This document shows, one piece after another, positions 24,671-33,490 of a stretch of DNA of 64,000 nucleotides. How positions within the stretch are numbered: the stretch's first letter is position 1; every line of letters starts with the position of its first letter. Under the pieces are notes generated by a model, which saw only the letters and a program-made list of their open reading frames with translations, was not told where the DNA came from and searched no databases. The DNA is from Mesorhizobium sp. M1C.F.Ca.ET.210.01.1.1 (lineage in GTDB: Bacteria > Pseudomonadota > Alphaproteobacteria > Rhizobiales > Rhizobiaceae): positions 1 through 64,000 of the forward strand of contig NZ_SRUU01000006.1 of NCBI RefSeq assembly GCF_004791585.1. The letters run 5' to 3'. The translations under genes and the position numbers were made by a program.

Positions 24671-25632
24671 CACGGCAGCCACCCCAGCCAGCGTTGACGG
24701 ATCGAGCCCAGAATGCCCTTCGGGGCAAACAGCACAAGCAGGATCAGCGCTACGCCGACGATCAAAAGATAGGCGGAGGTGAAGCCGCTGGTAATGTCGG
24801 TGACATAGTACATGAACAGCGTGCCAACGAGCGGCCCGAGCGTCGTCGCGGCGCCGCCGAGCAGCACCCAGAGCAGCGGCAGGATCGAATATTGCACCGA
24901 AGCGAAGCTCGAGCCGATGTAACCGAAGAGCAGCGCATAGGCCGCGCCCGAGGCCGCGCAGATGGCGCCCGAGGTAACGACCGCTGCGAGCTTGTTGGCG
25001 ACCGTGTCGTAGCCCAGCATCTTGGTGCGCTCCTCATTCTCGCGAATGGCGACCAGCACGCGGCCGAAACGGGAGCGGACGACGGCAAGCGTGACAAGCA
25101 GCACGACCGAGAACAGCGCCAGCGCGCTCATGTAGCGCACAGCTGGGTTGGTCAGGTCGAGCGAGGCGCCGCCGATCGAGATCACCCGCGACGCCTGCTG
25201 GATGACCAGGCCCTGATCGCCGCCGGTCCAGGCGGCGAAATAGAGGATGAGCAGATAGAAGACCTGGGCGAACATCATGGTGACGATCATGAACGCCACA
25301 CCCGAGGTGCGCAGCGCAAGCAGGCCGATGACCAAGGCGAGCAGCGCGCCGCAGGCAACTCCTGCGACGAAGGCTTCCGGCACGCCCCAGCCGAGATGGT
25401 AGACCGTCAGCCCGGCGCCATAGAGGCCGGCGGAGAAGAACATGGCGTGGCCGAGGCTGAGCAGGCCGACATAGCCGAAGAGCAGATTGTAGCCCGTGGC
25501 GAAGACGGCCAACGCCATGATGCGGGCGAAGAGGCCCTGATGGTAGTCGGGCAGGATGAAGTTCAGCACGAACAGAAGCGCAATGACGCCGACGTGCAGC
25601 GCGTAGGTCTTTGCCGGCGAAGCATCCCTCAT
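24670..25632 (-). CDS. livM: Branched-chain-type ABC transporter permease LivM
   Basis: A 320-residue inner-membrane permease with about nine to ten hydrophobic segments. It has the LivM hallmark GYNLLFGYVGLLSLGHAMFF near residue 47 and the cytoplasmic coupling segment VVRSRFGRVLVAIRENEERTKMLGYD in the middle, which contacts the ATPases. The ATG at 25632 overlaps the livH stop in an ATGA. The longer frame upstream is livH read in another frame. It forms the channel with LivH. Confidence 0.93.
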
Positions 25633-26510
25633 CGCTGCGCGGACCCGAACAGGCCTTGCGGCCGGAACACCAGAACCATGGCGACGACCAGCGTGGCGAT
25701 GATCTTGGCCAAAGTCGGCGAGAAGAACACCGAAATGATGCCGTCGGAGAGGCCGATCAGGACGGCGGCGACCACGGTGCCGCGCAGCGAGCCGAGGCCG
25801 CCGATGATGACGACGATGAAGGACAACAGCAGCGGGTCCTGCCCCATCAGGTAGTGCGCCTGGCTGATCGGCACGATCAGCACGGCGGCGATCGCCGCCA
25901 GCATGGCGCCGATGGCGAAGACGCCGGCATAGACGCGCTCGACCGGAATGCCGAAGGCCTGCGCGGTCTCGCGGTCGTACTGGGTGGCGCGCATGATCAT
26001 TCCGATCTTGGTGCGTGTCAGCACCAGCCAAGTCAGCACCAGCAGCAGAGCCGAGGCGGCGACGACCGACAGCTTGTAGCCGGAATAGCCGAACCACGGC
26101 AAAAGGATGCGGTAGCTGAAGGGCGGCTCGACCGGGCGCGCCTCCGGGCCGTAGAAGGTCAGCGCCAGCTGCTGGATGATGTAGAGCATGCCGATGGTGG
26201 CGACGATGGTGCTTTCGGGATTGTAGCTCAGCCGGCGCAGCACCAGCCATTCAGCAAGAAACGCGACCAGCCCGACCAGCAAGGGCGCGATCACCAGCGC
26301 CGCGACGAAGCCGATCGCGGGATGGCCGGAGATCGCCGTCGAGACCGCCCAGGCAAGCACCGCGCCAAGCATGAAGAACTCGCCATGGGCGACATTGACG
26401 ATGCGCATGACGCCGAAGACCAGCGACAGGCCGAGCGCCGTCAGCGCCAGCACGGCGGAAGTGACGAGACCTTCGAGGGCGGCGAGGAGGAGGTGGGGTC
26501 CGAAATGCAT
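25629..26510 (-). CDS. livH: Branched-chain-type ABC transporter permease LivH
   Basis: A 293-residue permease with eight or so membrane segments. Family motifs are GLSLVFGVMRIVNVAHGEFFMLGA near residue 27, the coupling segment TRTKIGMIMRATQYDRETAQAFGI near 185 and LSFIVVIIGGLGSLRGTV near 240. It is the second gene of the operon, 83 nt after livJ; that gap contains a stable hairpin at 26538-26560 that should lower permease expression compared with the binding protein. Confidence 0.93.
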   Translation of the reverse strand: MHFGPHLLLAALEGLVTSAVLALTALGLSLVFGVMRIVNVAHGEFFMLGAVLAWAVSTAISGHPAIGFVAALVIAPLLVGLVAFLAEWLVLRRLSYNPESTIVATIGMLYIIQQLALTFYGPEARPVEPPFSYRILLPWFGYSGYKLSVVAASALLLVLTWLVLTRTKIGMIMRATQYDRETAQAFGIPVERVYAGVFAIGAMLAAIAAVLIVPISQAHYLMGQDPLLLSFIVVIIGGLGSLRGTVVAAVLIGLSDGIISVFFSPTLAKIIATLVVAMVLVFRPQGLFGSAQR

Positions 26511-26537
26511 TGACTACACGCAGGCCGGTGCCAAGCG

Positions 26538-26560
26538 CACCCCCCGGACAGAGGGGGGTG
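26538..26560 (-). promoter_or_regulatory. Hairpin between livJ and livH
   Basis: CACCCCCC pairs with GGGGGGTG around a seven-base loop. No T-run follows, so it is more likely a processing or mRNA-stability element than a full terminator. Its sequence is like the CCGGACAGAGGGGGG part of the repeat at 29449-29609, so a repeat fragment may have been reused here. Confidence 0.6.
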
Positions 26561-26593
26561 GCCGGGCGCTCACGCTCGCTGGAGCAACCACAC

Positions 26594-27898
26594 TCACAGC
26601 GCCTGCGTCGTATAATCCCCTTCCGGCTCGTAGAGGCCGTCCTCGATCTTGGTCTTGTGGACGACCTTGAGCTTGCCGCCCTCGACCTTGGAGATGTTCT
26701 GGATGCCGAAGCACTGATGGATCTTGCCGTTGAAGCTCTTTGGACCCTGCGGATGCTCCGGGCCTTCGGCGAATTCCTTCAGCGCCTCGGTCGCCTCGAC
26801 CAGCTTGGCCCGGTCTTCCGGCCCTTTGTAGCCGGCGTCCTCCATCGCCTTCTTGACGACGTAGAGCGTTTCCCAGCAGCCGAACATGTGCGAGGCGGTG
26901 GAAATGTCCTTGGGATCGCCGACGGCGGCGCCGTTGTCGTCGATGCCGACGGCGGCGCGATAGGCCTTCTGGGCGGCGGAGTCATCGGCCTGCGCGTAGC
27001 GCGGCGAGCCTTCCCAGAAATGGCTGCCGTCGAGGAATTCAAGGCCGGGGCTGTTGATGTCGACGGCCTCGAGCGAATCCATGAAGCCGAAGAGCTGCGG
27101 CCTCTGCGAGCCGTAGAACTCGCCGAGCTCCTTGACGAAGGTGAGCACGGCCGGGCCGACCATGACGTGGTAGATCACCTCCGTCTCTGCCGGGATCTGC
27201 GGGAAGTATTTGGTGAAGGAACTCTCCGTCGGCGGGATGGCGATCTGGGCGATCACATCGGCGCCTTGCGCCTTGAGCGCCGGCGGCAGGTAGTCGCGAT
27301 GGTCGTAGCCGAAGGCGAAGTCGGGGAAGATCTGCGTCACCTTCTTGCCGGCGTTCGCCGCGATCCACGGCGCCATCGACTGGATCTGGCTCTTCACATC
27401 GGTGATGCCGGGCTGGAAGACGTAGCGGTTGAGCTTGGTCGAGGCGACGTGATGGCCTTCACTGACGACGAAATAGGGGATCTTGTTCTCGCCGGCGGCA
27501 GGCGCTGACCCGATCACGACATGCGAGAACAGCGTGCCGAAGACGATGTCGGTCTTGTGCTGGGTTGCGAACTTGCCGACCACCTCGGCGCCGCGCGCGG
27601 GATCGGTGCCGTCATCCTCGATGACCAGCTCGACCTTGCGGCCGTTGATGCCGCCGGCGTCGTTGATCGCCTTGACGGCGGCGGCGCTTGTCTTGTCGTA
27701 CCATCGACCGTAAGCGGCGCCGATGCCGGTGCGGTGCAACTGGAAGCCGATCTTGATCGGTGCCGAGCTCTGCGCCTGGCTGTAGCGAACGAAGCCCGGC
27801 GCGAGCGCAAGGCCGGCGCCGGCCGCCAGGCCTTTCAGCGCCGTGCGGCGGGAAAGCGTGGTCTTGGAGAGGTCGAAAAATCCGTTCTTGTCAGCCAT
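26594..27898 (-). CDS. livJ: Periplasmic substrate-binding protein of a Liv-type ABC importer
   Basis: A 434-residue type I periplasmic-binding-fold protein. A twin-arginine signal (SRRTALKGLAAGAG near residue 17) is followed by a cleavage region near YSQAQS, so it is exported folded by the Tat route. The mature part starts PIKIGFQLHRTGIGAAYG and has the receptor-family segments DAGGINGRKVELVIEDDGTDP and IVFGTLFSHVV. The class includes binding proteins for amino acids, amides and aromatic acids. AGGGG lies before the ATG. A GTATACAAA site lies 77-93 nt upstream, similar to sites before hyuA and the Mo-hydroxylase operon, suggesting that it imports the substrate of that pathway. Substrate inferred. 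Confidence 0.9.
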   Translation of the reverse strand: MADKNGFFDLSKTTLSRRTALKGLAAGAGLALAPGFVRYSQAQSSAPIKIGFQLHRTGIGAAYGRWYDKTSAAAVKAINDAGGINGRKVELVIEDDGTDPARGAEVVGKFATQHKTDIVFGTLFSHVVIGSAPAAGENKIPYFVVSEGHHVASTKLNRYVFQPGITDVKSQIQSMAPWIAANAGKKVTQIFPDFAFGYDHRDYLPPALKAQGADVIAQIAIPPTESSFTKYFPQIPAETEVIYHVMVGPAVLTFVKELGEFYGSQRPQLFGFMDSLEAVDINSPGLEFLDGSHFWEGSPRYAQADDSAAQKAYRAAVGIDDNGAAVGDPKDISTASHMFGCWETLYVVKKAMEDAGYKGPEDRAKLVEATEALKEFAEGPEHPQGPKSFNGKIHQCFGIQNISKVEGGKLKVVHKTKIEDGLYEPEGDYTTQAL

Positions 27899-27974
27899 GT
27901 CGGTTCCCCTGTTTTTTCAGTTTTGACCAGCGATAAGGCGGCTCGATCCTCCTTGGCCAGAGGACGAGAAAATT

Positions 27975-27991
27975 GCATGTATACAAACTAA
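27975..27991. promoter_or_regulatory. Putative operator GCATGTATACAAACTAA upstream of the Liv operon
   Basis: It shares GTATACAAA with the 6906 site and occupies the same spacing, 77-93 nt before the livJ start. The flanks differ more than between the other two sites, so this is the weakest member of the set. It lies in the divergence between livJ and the membrane-protein gene end. Confidence 0.45.
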
Positions 27992-28034
27992 ATCACCAAA
28001 GCCTTGGCCTGGCAAGCGAGCTTCCAAAAGACAC

Positions 28035-29474
28035 TCATCCGGCGGTCGGCGTGGCGAGCAGCCACAGGCCGAAGATCGTATAGGCGATCATCAGAAGCGT
28101 CAGCGGGAGCTGGCTGAGTGCGGCGCGGGACGGTTGCGGGTGAAGACGCCAGGCGAGGCCATGGGCGACGAGGACCGCGAGCACATGGCCGGCGATGATG
28201 ACGCCGGCCTGCAGGTTCCACAGCCACCAGGCCGACTGGGCGCCGGCGACGACGCCCGCCTCGACCATCCTGTCGGCGGTCCCGAACAGGTTCCAGCCGA
28301 GCGCGAAGGGATCCGACAGGGCGGCCAGCGCGTATTGGCCGCCGACGAGCAGCGCGGTCAGGTAATGCGCAACGTGATAGGCGAGCGCGATCGGCACGAT
28401 CGACCACACCAGCAGGCCGGCGGCTTTTTCGAACGGCTGCGCATCGCCGGCAAGGCGCTGGCCGAGAAAGACGGCCAGCGCGAACACCGCCGCGAGCAGA
28501 CCGAAGGTGAGGACGAGGCCGAAACTGCCGATGCCGACCAGCGCGGTGCGGCCCGGAAATTCCAGCGGATTGACGCCAAACAGACCGAGCCAGAAGAAGG
28601 TTTTCGACAGACCGTCGAAGGATACCGAAGAAAGCGCCACAAGAAGGAAGGCCACGCCGCTTGGCGGCAGCGGCTCGGCCGCGAGCAGCTTGGCGCCCGG
28701 CCAGCACAGGCTGAGCCGGCGATCGCGATGCTCGAAGAGCGCGAAGCGGGCGACCATCGAGAAGAAGACGGTCAGGAATTCGCCGCGCCGGCTCCAGTCG
28801 CCATAGCCGAAGGCGAGCATGGCGACAAAGCTGAACAACCAGTAGAAGCCGGCGGCGAGGGCCAGTCGGGACGGATCGTCGGGTGCGGGATCGATCAGCT
28901 CGAACCAGGCAAAGGCGAAGAACAGGGCGAAGGCCGGCCAGAAGCCGAGCCATGCGGGTAGACTCGACGGCTGGGCTTCGCCTGCGCGTTTGCCGGCAAG
29001 CCGGCATACAACGCGCCACGGCCCATACCATGGATTGAGCCAGGACCAGAGATCACCGAAGACGCCCTGCAGCAGTGTGAAGCCGGCCCAGAGCAGCGTC
29101 CAGATCACCAGCGGCAGCGGGTTGGAGAGAGGGTCGCGGCTGCCGACGAGGCCGGCGAAGATCAAGAGCGCAAAGCCGGCAAAGGAAAGCAGGCTGACGA
29201 TGGTGCGTGGCGCGTCGCCGAAGGTGGCCAGGGAGAAGCGCCGACGCCAGAAATTGTCGAGCGCCGCCGGCGGCAGCAGCGCCAGGACGAGGAAGCTGAC
29301 CGCCACGGCGAAAGCGCCGCCGGCAATGTAGTAGCCGGTGGGCAGAAGCAGAACGTGGCCGCGGTCGGACGCATGGGCGAAGGCGGGAGTGGGGAGGAGG
29401 GCTAATGCAAAAGATGCGAAAGCCAGCTTGGAAAGGCAGCGCTCTACGGCGCCCCCCTCTGTCCTGCCGGACAT
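28035..29474 (-). CDS. Polytopic membrane protein of unknown function
   Basis: About 479 residues with an N-terminal signal-like segment (SKLAFASFALALLPTPAFAHA) and roughly ten to twelve hydrophobic helices. After the signal comes HASDRGHVLLLPTGYY, a conserved opening in related rhizobial proteins that I recognise only as hypothetical or loosely annotated hydrolases. No catalytic motif can be named. The only plausible ATG (29474) lies inside the repeat at 29449-29609, immediately after GGGGGAG, so the repeat seems to supply the start region. The frame stays open farther upstream through the repeat to 29630. It is between the Liv operon and pncB with no shared logic. Confidence 0.7.
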   Translation of the reverse strand: MSGRTEGGAVERCLSKLAFASFALALLPTPAFAHASDRGHVLLLPTGYYIAGGAFAVAVSFLVLALLPPAALDNFWRRRFSLATFGDAPRTIVSLLSFAGFALLIFAGLVGSRDPLSNPLPLVIWTLLWAGFTLLQGVFGDLWSWLNPWYGPWRVVCRLAGKRAGEAQPSSLPAWLGFWPAFALFFAFAWFELIDPAPDDPSRLALAAGFYWLFSFVAMLAFGYGDWSRRGEFLTVFFSMVARFALFEHRDRRLSLCWPGAKLLAAEPLPPSGVAFLLVALSSVSFDGLSKTFFWLGLFGVNPLEFPGRTALVGIGSFGLVLTFGLLAAVFALAVFLGQRLAGDAQPFEKAAGLLVWSIVPIALAYHVAHYLTALLVGGQYALAALSDPFALGWNLFGTADRMVEAGVVAGAQSAWWLWNLQAGVIIAGHVLAVLVAHGLAWRLHPQPSRAALSQLPLTLLMIAYTIFGLWLLATPTAG

Positions 29475-29609
29475 CTCCCCCACAAGGGGGGAGATTGAGC
29501 TCTCATCTCCGCTTTCGCCAATTTCCAACGTTGCAAGAAAAGCGCCGGCGACGAAACCGCCAATCTCCCCCCTTGTGGGGGAGATGTCCGGCAGGACAGA
29601 GGGGGGCGC
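29449..29609. repeat. Repeat element with perfect 48-bp inverted arms
   Basis: Positions 29449-29496 and 29562-29609 are exact reverse complements over 48 bases, separated by 65 bases. Each arm contains CTCCCCC/CAAGGGGGGAG and GTCCTGCCGGAC hairpins. The perfect match suggests recent insertion or ongoing gene conversion. The left arm overlaps the first codons of the membrane-protein gene; the right arm is 61 bases from the pncB stop. Confidence 0.92.
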
Positions 29610-29669
29610 GAAGGAACTCAAGCTATCCAAACTTCGACCCCCTTAAGGGCGATGCCGAAGTACCAGCAC

Positions 29670-30974
29670 TCACACCTTGACCAGCTGCCTCACCCGATCC
29701 TTCTCGCCAAAGATCCTCAGATACCGTTTGATCTCCTTCTCATCCCCCGTCGCCTTGGCGGGGTTGTCCGACAGCTTCACCGCCGGGCGGCCATTGGCTT
29801 CGCTGACCTTGCAGACAAGCGAGATGGCGTCGAGGCTCCTGGTCTCGGTCGGCGCGCAGCCTTCGAAATCATTGGTGAGGTTGGTGCCCCAGCCGAAGGA
29901 CATGCGCACCTTGCCGCGGAAATGCCTGTAGGTTTCCTCGATGGTCTCGACCTCGAGCCCGTCGGAGAAGATGAGCAGCTTCTGCTTCGGGTCCTTCCCT
30001 TTCTCGCGCCACCAGGACAGGATTTTCTCGCCGCCTTCGATCGGCGGCGCGCTGTCGGGGCGAAAGCCGGTCCAGTCGGCGATCCAGTCCGGCGCATCGC
30101 GCAGGAACGCAGCCGTGCCGAAGGTGTCGGGCAGCACGATCAAGAGATTGCCGCCATAATAGCGCTGCCAGTCCTGCAGCACCTTGTAGGGCGCTTCTCT
30201 CATTTCCTTTTCGGAATTGGCGAGTGCGGCAAACACCATCGGCAATTCATGCGCGTTGGTGCCGAGCGCCTCGAGGTCGTTGTCCATGGCCAAGAGCACA
30301 TTGGACGTGCCGGTGAAGGCGTCGCCGATACCTTCCTTCAGCGCCTCGACGCACCAGCGCTGCCAAAGGAAGGAATGGCGGCGGCGGGTGCCGAAATCGG
30401 AGATGCGGATGCCGGGCAGCGCCTTAAGCCGCTCGGTCTTGTCCCACATCTTGGCCTTGGCGCGGGCATAGAGCACATCGAGCGCGAACGGTCCGAAGGA
30501 GCGCAGGGCGGCGCGCGAGCGCAATTCGTTGATGATGGCTAACGCCGGGATCTCCCAGAGCGTCGTGTACATCCAGGGACCGCTGAAGGAGAGCTCGAAC
30601 TGGCCGTCGCGCCTGGAAAGCTCGTAGGCCGGCAGCTGGAAATCCTCCAACCAGGCAAGGAATTCCGGCTCGAAGATCTGCTTGCGGCCATAGAAGGTGT
30701 TGCCGCCTAGCCAGATCATCTCCTTCTTGGAAAAGCGCAAGGTGCGCGCATGGTCGAGCTGCTCGCGCAGTTCCCCTTCGTCGATCTCGTCGGCCAGGCG
30801 CACCGACGTCGTGCGGTTGATCAGCGAGAAGGTGGCGTCGACCTTGGGATACATGCCCCAGATCATCTGCAGCATCAAAAGCTTGTAGAAATCGGTGTCG
30901 AGCAGGCTGCGGACGATCGGGTCGAGCTTCCAGGTATGGTTGTAAACGCGCCGCGCAATATCGGTCTTTGCCAT
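29670..30974 (-). CDS. pncB: Nicotinate phosphoribosyltransferase
   Basis: PncB joins nicotinate and PRPP, with ATP, to nicotinate mononucleotide in NAD salvage. The 434-residue protein fits the bacterial PncB length. Visible motifs are [17 protein letters not shown] near the start, [16 protein letters not shown] with the His that is phosphorylated (near residue 200), and [10 protein letters not shown] plus [11 protein letters not shown] in the phosphoribosyl-binding barrel. GAAGG precedes the ATG. Together with PncA at 21027 it completes the route from nicotinamide to NAD, although the two genes are on opposite strands 8 kb apart. Confidence 0.96.
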   Translation of the reverse strand: MAKTDIARRVYNHTWKLDPIVRSLLDTDFYKLLMLQMIWGMYPKVDATFSLINRTTSVRLADEIDEGELREQLDHARTLRFSKKEMIWLGGNTFYGRKQIFEPEFLAWLEDFQLPAYELSRRDGQFELSFSGPWMYTTLWEIPALAIINELRSRAALRSFGPFALDVLYARAKAKMWDKTERLKALPGIRISDFGTRRRHSFLWQRWCVEALKEGIGDAFTGTSNVLLAMDNDLEALGTNAHELPMVFAALANSEKEMREAPYKVLQDWQRYYGGNLLIVLPDTFGTAAFLRDAPDWIADWTGFRPDSAPPIEGGEKILSWWREKGKDPKQKLLIFSDGLEVETIEETYRHFRGKVRMSFGWGTNLTNDFEGCAPTETRSLDAISLVCKVSEANGRPAVKLSDNPAKATGDEKEIKRYLRIFGEKDRVRQLVKV

Positions 30975-31086
30975 GTCCTGCCTTCACTGCTCAGGCTTCG
31001 CCAGAGAGCCTCTTAGCATTGAATTTCCGAAAGTTCTGCCCGCTTTGGCGGCTGGCCCGACAAAAACAGGTATGCAAGTCCAGCCG

Positions 31087-32061
31087 TCAGGACGCCGTCC
31101 TGGCGCCGATCACCCTCAGCGCCGGGCGCTTCCTACGGCTGGGCACGCGGCCGGCCACCGGGGCGTCGGCGCGGCCCTCGTCCTGCTCCTTCTCGGCAAA
31201 CAGCCAGTCGATGAAGAGCTGGACGATCGGCGCCGAGCGCATCTCGTTGCGGCACACCACATAGAAATCATCGACCGCCGGCACCGACAAGGTGAAGGGC
31301 GCGACGAGCATGCCCCTGGCAAGCAGGGCGCGCGCGGTGACGGAATCGCCGAGCGCCACGCCGTGACCGTGGACGGCGGCTTCCGTCGCCATGCGCGCGT
31401 CGCCCAGATGATGGCGGCGGCCGCGCTCCAGATCGAGCGCGTCGGCGGCGGCCAGCCAGGTGTGCCACTCGCGGCCGTCGTCGCCATGGAGGAAGACGTG
31501 ATCGGCCAGATCGCGGACGCTGCGGATCGGACGGTTGTTGGTCAATGTCGGACTGACCACGGGAAAGAGCTCCAGCCCGGACCATTTGCGTATCCAGCAG
31601 TCGCTCCAGCTGCCGTCGCCATAATGCACGCAGACGTCGATATGCGGGGCGCGGATGTCCCTGGCGTCGTTTGACGGGATCAGCGTGAGCTGGATGTCGG
31701 GATATTGCGCGGTGAAGGAGCCGAGCCGCGGCGTCATCCACAGAAGCAGCAGCGCCGGCACGCAGGACACCGAAAGCGCGCCGGCGCTCGCCGGCCTGGT
31801 CATGCGCTGAGTGGCGGCCGCGATTCCATCGAAGGCGGCCGAAACGGCGGGCAGGAACTCGGCGCCATGCGGCGTCAGCTTCACGCGCTGACCGGTACGC
31901 TCGAAAAGCTTTACGCCGAGCGATTGCTCGAGCGCCTTGATCTGGTGGCTGACGGCGCCGTGAGTGACGTTGAGCTCACCGGCAGCCTTGGTCAGCGAAG
32001 CATGCCGCGCCGTCGCCTCGAAAGCGCGAAGCGGGTTCAATGGCGGCAGGCGCTTGGCCAC
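31087..32061 (-). CDS. LysR-family transcriptional regulator (GcvA-like)
   Basis: A 324-residue LysR regulator with an N-terminal winged helix (LNPLRAFEATARHASLTKAAGELNVTHGAVSHQIKALE) and a periplasmic-binding-like effector domain. The start is a GTG with AGGGAG upstream. It is divergent from the agmatinase-type gene and the amino-acid importer. The 217-nt shared region contains a perfect palindrome (32077-32095) with the T-N11-A pattern bound by LysR proteins, 16-34 nt before its own start, so it probably controls itself and the neighbouring genes. The C-terminal tail after about residue 295 is rich in Arg and Lys. Confidence 0.92.
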   Translation of the reverse strand: MAKRLPPLNPLRAFEATARHASLTKAAGELNVTHGAVSHQIKALEQSLGVKLFERTGQRVKLTPHGAEFLPAVSAAFDGIAAATQRMTRPASAGALSVSCVPALLLLWMTPRLGSFTAQYPDIQLTLIPSNDARDIRAPHIDVCVHYGDGSWSDCWIRKWSGLELFPVVSPTLTNNRPIRSVRDLADHVFLHGDDGREWHTWLAAADALDLERGRRHHLGDARMATEAAVHGHGVALGDSVTARALLARGMLVAPFTLSVPAVDDFYVVCRNEMRSAPIVQLFIDWLFAEKEQDEGRADAPVAGRVPSRRKRPALRVIGARTAS

Positions 32062-32076
32062 GGACAGCTCCCTGGT

Positions 32077-32095
32077 TTGTGAGATTTTCTCACAA
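32077..32095. promoter_or_regulatory. LysR-type binding palindrome TTGTGAGATTTTCTCACAA
   Basis: Eight-base arms are exact reverse complements around TTT. The inner part is T-GAGATTTTCTC-A, a T-N11-A LysR box. It lies just upstream of the LysR gene and 184-202 nt before the agmatinase start, so activation of the latter would need a promoter set back from the gene or a second site. Confidence 0.6.
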
Positions 32096-32278
32096 GAGAG
32101 ACCCTAACAATATCAATTGATTTTTCAAAGCGGCTGCCCGACACTTTTGTCCGGAACAGCTCCAAGAGACGCGAAAACCCGCAGGGCGCCAGCCTGGCAA
32201 CGATCCAGCCGGACGAACGGCCGGCTTGGCACAGTCCACGCGGGCAGCGCTGCAAGCAGTCACAGAGGAGGACCGGAC

Positions 32279-33334
32279 ATGGGGTACGATCGCGGCAAGC
32301 TCGAAGCGTTGCGCCGCAAATATGGCGAGAGCCATGGCGGCGAGATGTTCGACCCGAAATTCCGCAAGGTCGCCGACAAGATCTTCAGCAAGTCGGGCAC
32401 GCGGCTGGCGCCCTATTCCGGCATCCCGACCTTCCTTGCCGCTCCCTACCGGCAAGTCGCCGCCGAAAATCCGGATTTCGGCGACCTGCAGGTGGCGATG
32501 ATCGGCGTGCCGATGGACCTCGGCGTCACCAATCGTCCCGGCGCGCGCTTTGGGCCCAGGGCACTGCGGGCCATCGAGCGCATCGGCCCCTACAACCATG
32601 TGCTGGAATGCGCGCCGACGCATGAGCTGCGCGTCGCCGACATCGGCGACACGCCGTTCCGCAGCCGCTACCGGCTGGAGATCAGCCATGAGGACATCGA
32701 AAGGCGCACCAACCAGATCGTCGATGCCGGCGTGCTGCCGCTTTCCGTCGGCGGCGACCACTCGATAAGCCATCCGATCCTGAAGGCGGTCGGCAGACAA
32801 GCGCCGGTCGGCATGATCCATATCGATGCCCATTGCGACACCAGCGGCCTGTTCGACATGACCAAGTTCCACCACGGCGGACCGTTCCGCAACGCGGTGC
32901 TGGACGGCGTGCTCGATCCCACCCGCACCATCCAGATCGGCATTCGCGGGTCGGCCGAATATCTGTGGGAGTTCACCTACGAATCCGGCATGACCGTCGT
33001 CCATGCCGAGGAGGTGACCGGCCTCGGCATCCCCGCCATCATCGAGAAGGCGCGCAAGATCGTCGGTGATGGGCCGACCTACATTTCCTTCGACGTCGAC
33101 AGCATCGATCCCGCCTTCGCGCCGGGCACCGGCACGCCGGAAGTCGGGGGGCTGACGACGCGCGAGGTGCTCGAACTGCTGCGCGGCCTGAAGGGCCTCA
33201 ACATCGTCGGCGGCGACGTCGTCGAGGTGGCGCCGCAATATGACGCGACCACCAACACCGCCCATGTCGGAGCGCAGGTCCTGTTCGAGATCCTGAGCCT
33301 GATGGTGTTCAGCCCGGCGATCAAGAAGGGCTGA
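32279..33334 (+). CDS. speB: Agmatinase / arginase-family amidinohydrolase
   Basis: A 351-residue ureohydrolase. The binuclear Mn ligands are visible in GGDHS (near residue 160), DAHCD (near 182) and SFDVDSIDPAFAPGTGTPE (near 270). The DVDSIDPAFAPG motif is characteristic. Family members remove urea from agmatine, guanidinobutyrate, guanidinopropionate or arginine, and the choice cannot be made from these motifs. GAGGAGG precedes the ATG. Its N-terminal extension of about 60 residues is typical of alphaproteobacterial guanidine-compound forms. The following genes encode an amino-acid-type importer, which would bring in the guanidino compound; released urea could be used by the urease in this window. 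Confidence 0.88.
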   Translation: MGYDRGKLEALRRKYGESHGGEMFDPKFRKVADKIFSKSGTRLAPYSGIPTFLAAPYRQVAAENPDFGDLQVAMIGVPMDLGVTNRPGARFGPRALRAIERIGPYNHVLECAPTHELRVADIGDTPFRSRYRLEISHEDIERRTNQIVDAGVLPLSVGGDHSISHPILKAVGRQAPVGMIHIDAHCDTSGLFDMTKFHHGGPFRNAVLDGVLDPTRTIQIGIRGSAEYLWEFTYESGMTVVHAEEVTGLGIPAIIEKARKIVGDGPTYISFDVDSIDPAFAPGTGTPEVGGLTTREVLELLRGLKGLNIVGGDVVEVAPQYDATTNTAHVGAQVLFEILSLMVFSPAIKKG

Positions 33335-33348
33335 CGTCTCTATATTTC

Positions 33349-33420
33349 ACGCAATTCCGGACGGAAGCCATGACGAGGTCGCCAAGCCTAAACCGCGTCT
33401 CAGTTTTCCTGGAATTGCTC
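33349..33420. repeat. ACGCAATTCCGGACGG...TTTTCCTGGAATTGC repeat with 24-nt insertion
   Basis: It starts and ends like the copies at 39886-39933 and 59953-60000 (both 48 nt) but has 24 extra bases after the first 17. The terminal GCAATTCC/GGAATTGC can pair. It lies 3' of the agmatinase gene. Confidence 0.75.
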
Positions 33421-33490
33421 CGACCAATACGGCCGTCGCGCTGGAGCCGGCGGCCGGTTCGAACAACAAGCTTCCAGCAGGGGAATGACA

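Noticed and set aside
29475..29630. Extra N-terminal codons for the membrane protein at 28035-29474
   Set aside because: This stretch is repeat sequence with an open frame by chance; it encodes the same peptide-like string twice in inverted context.
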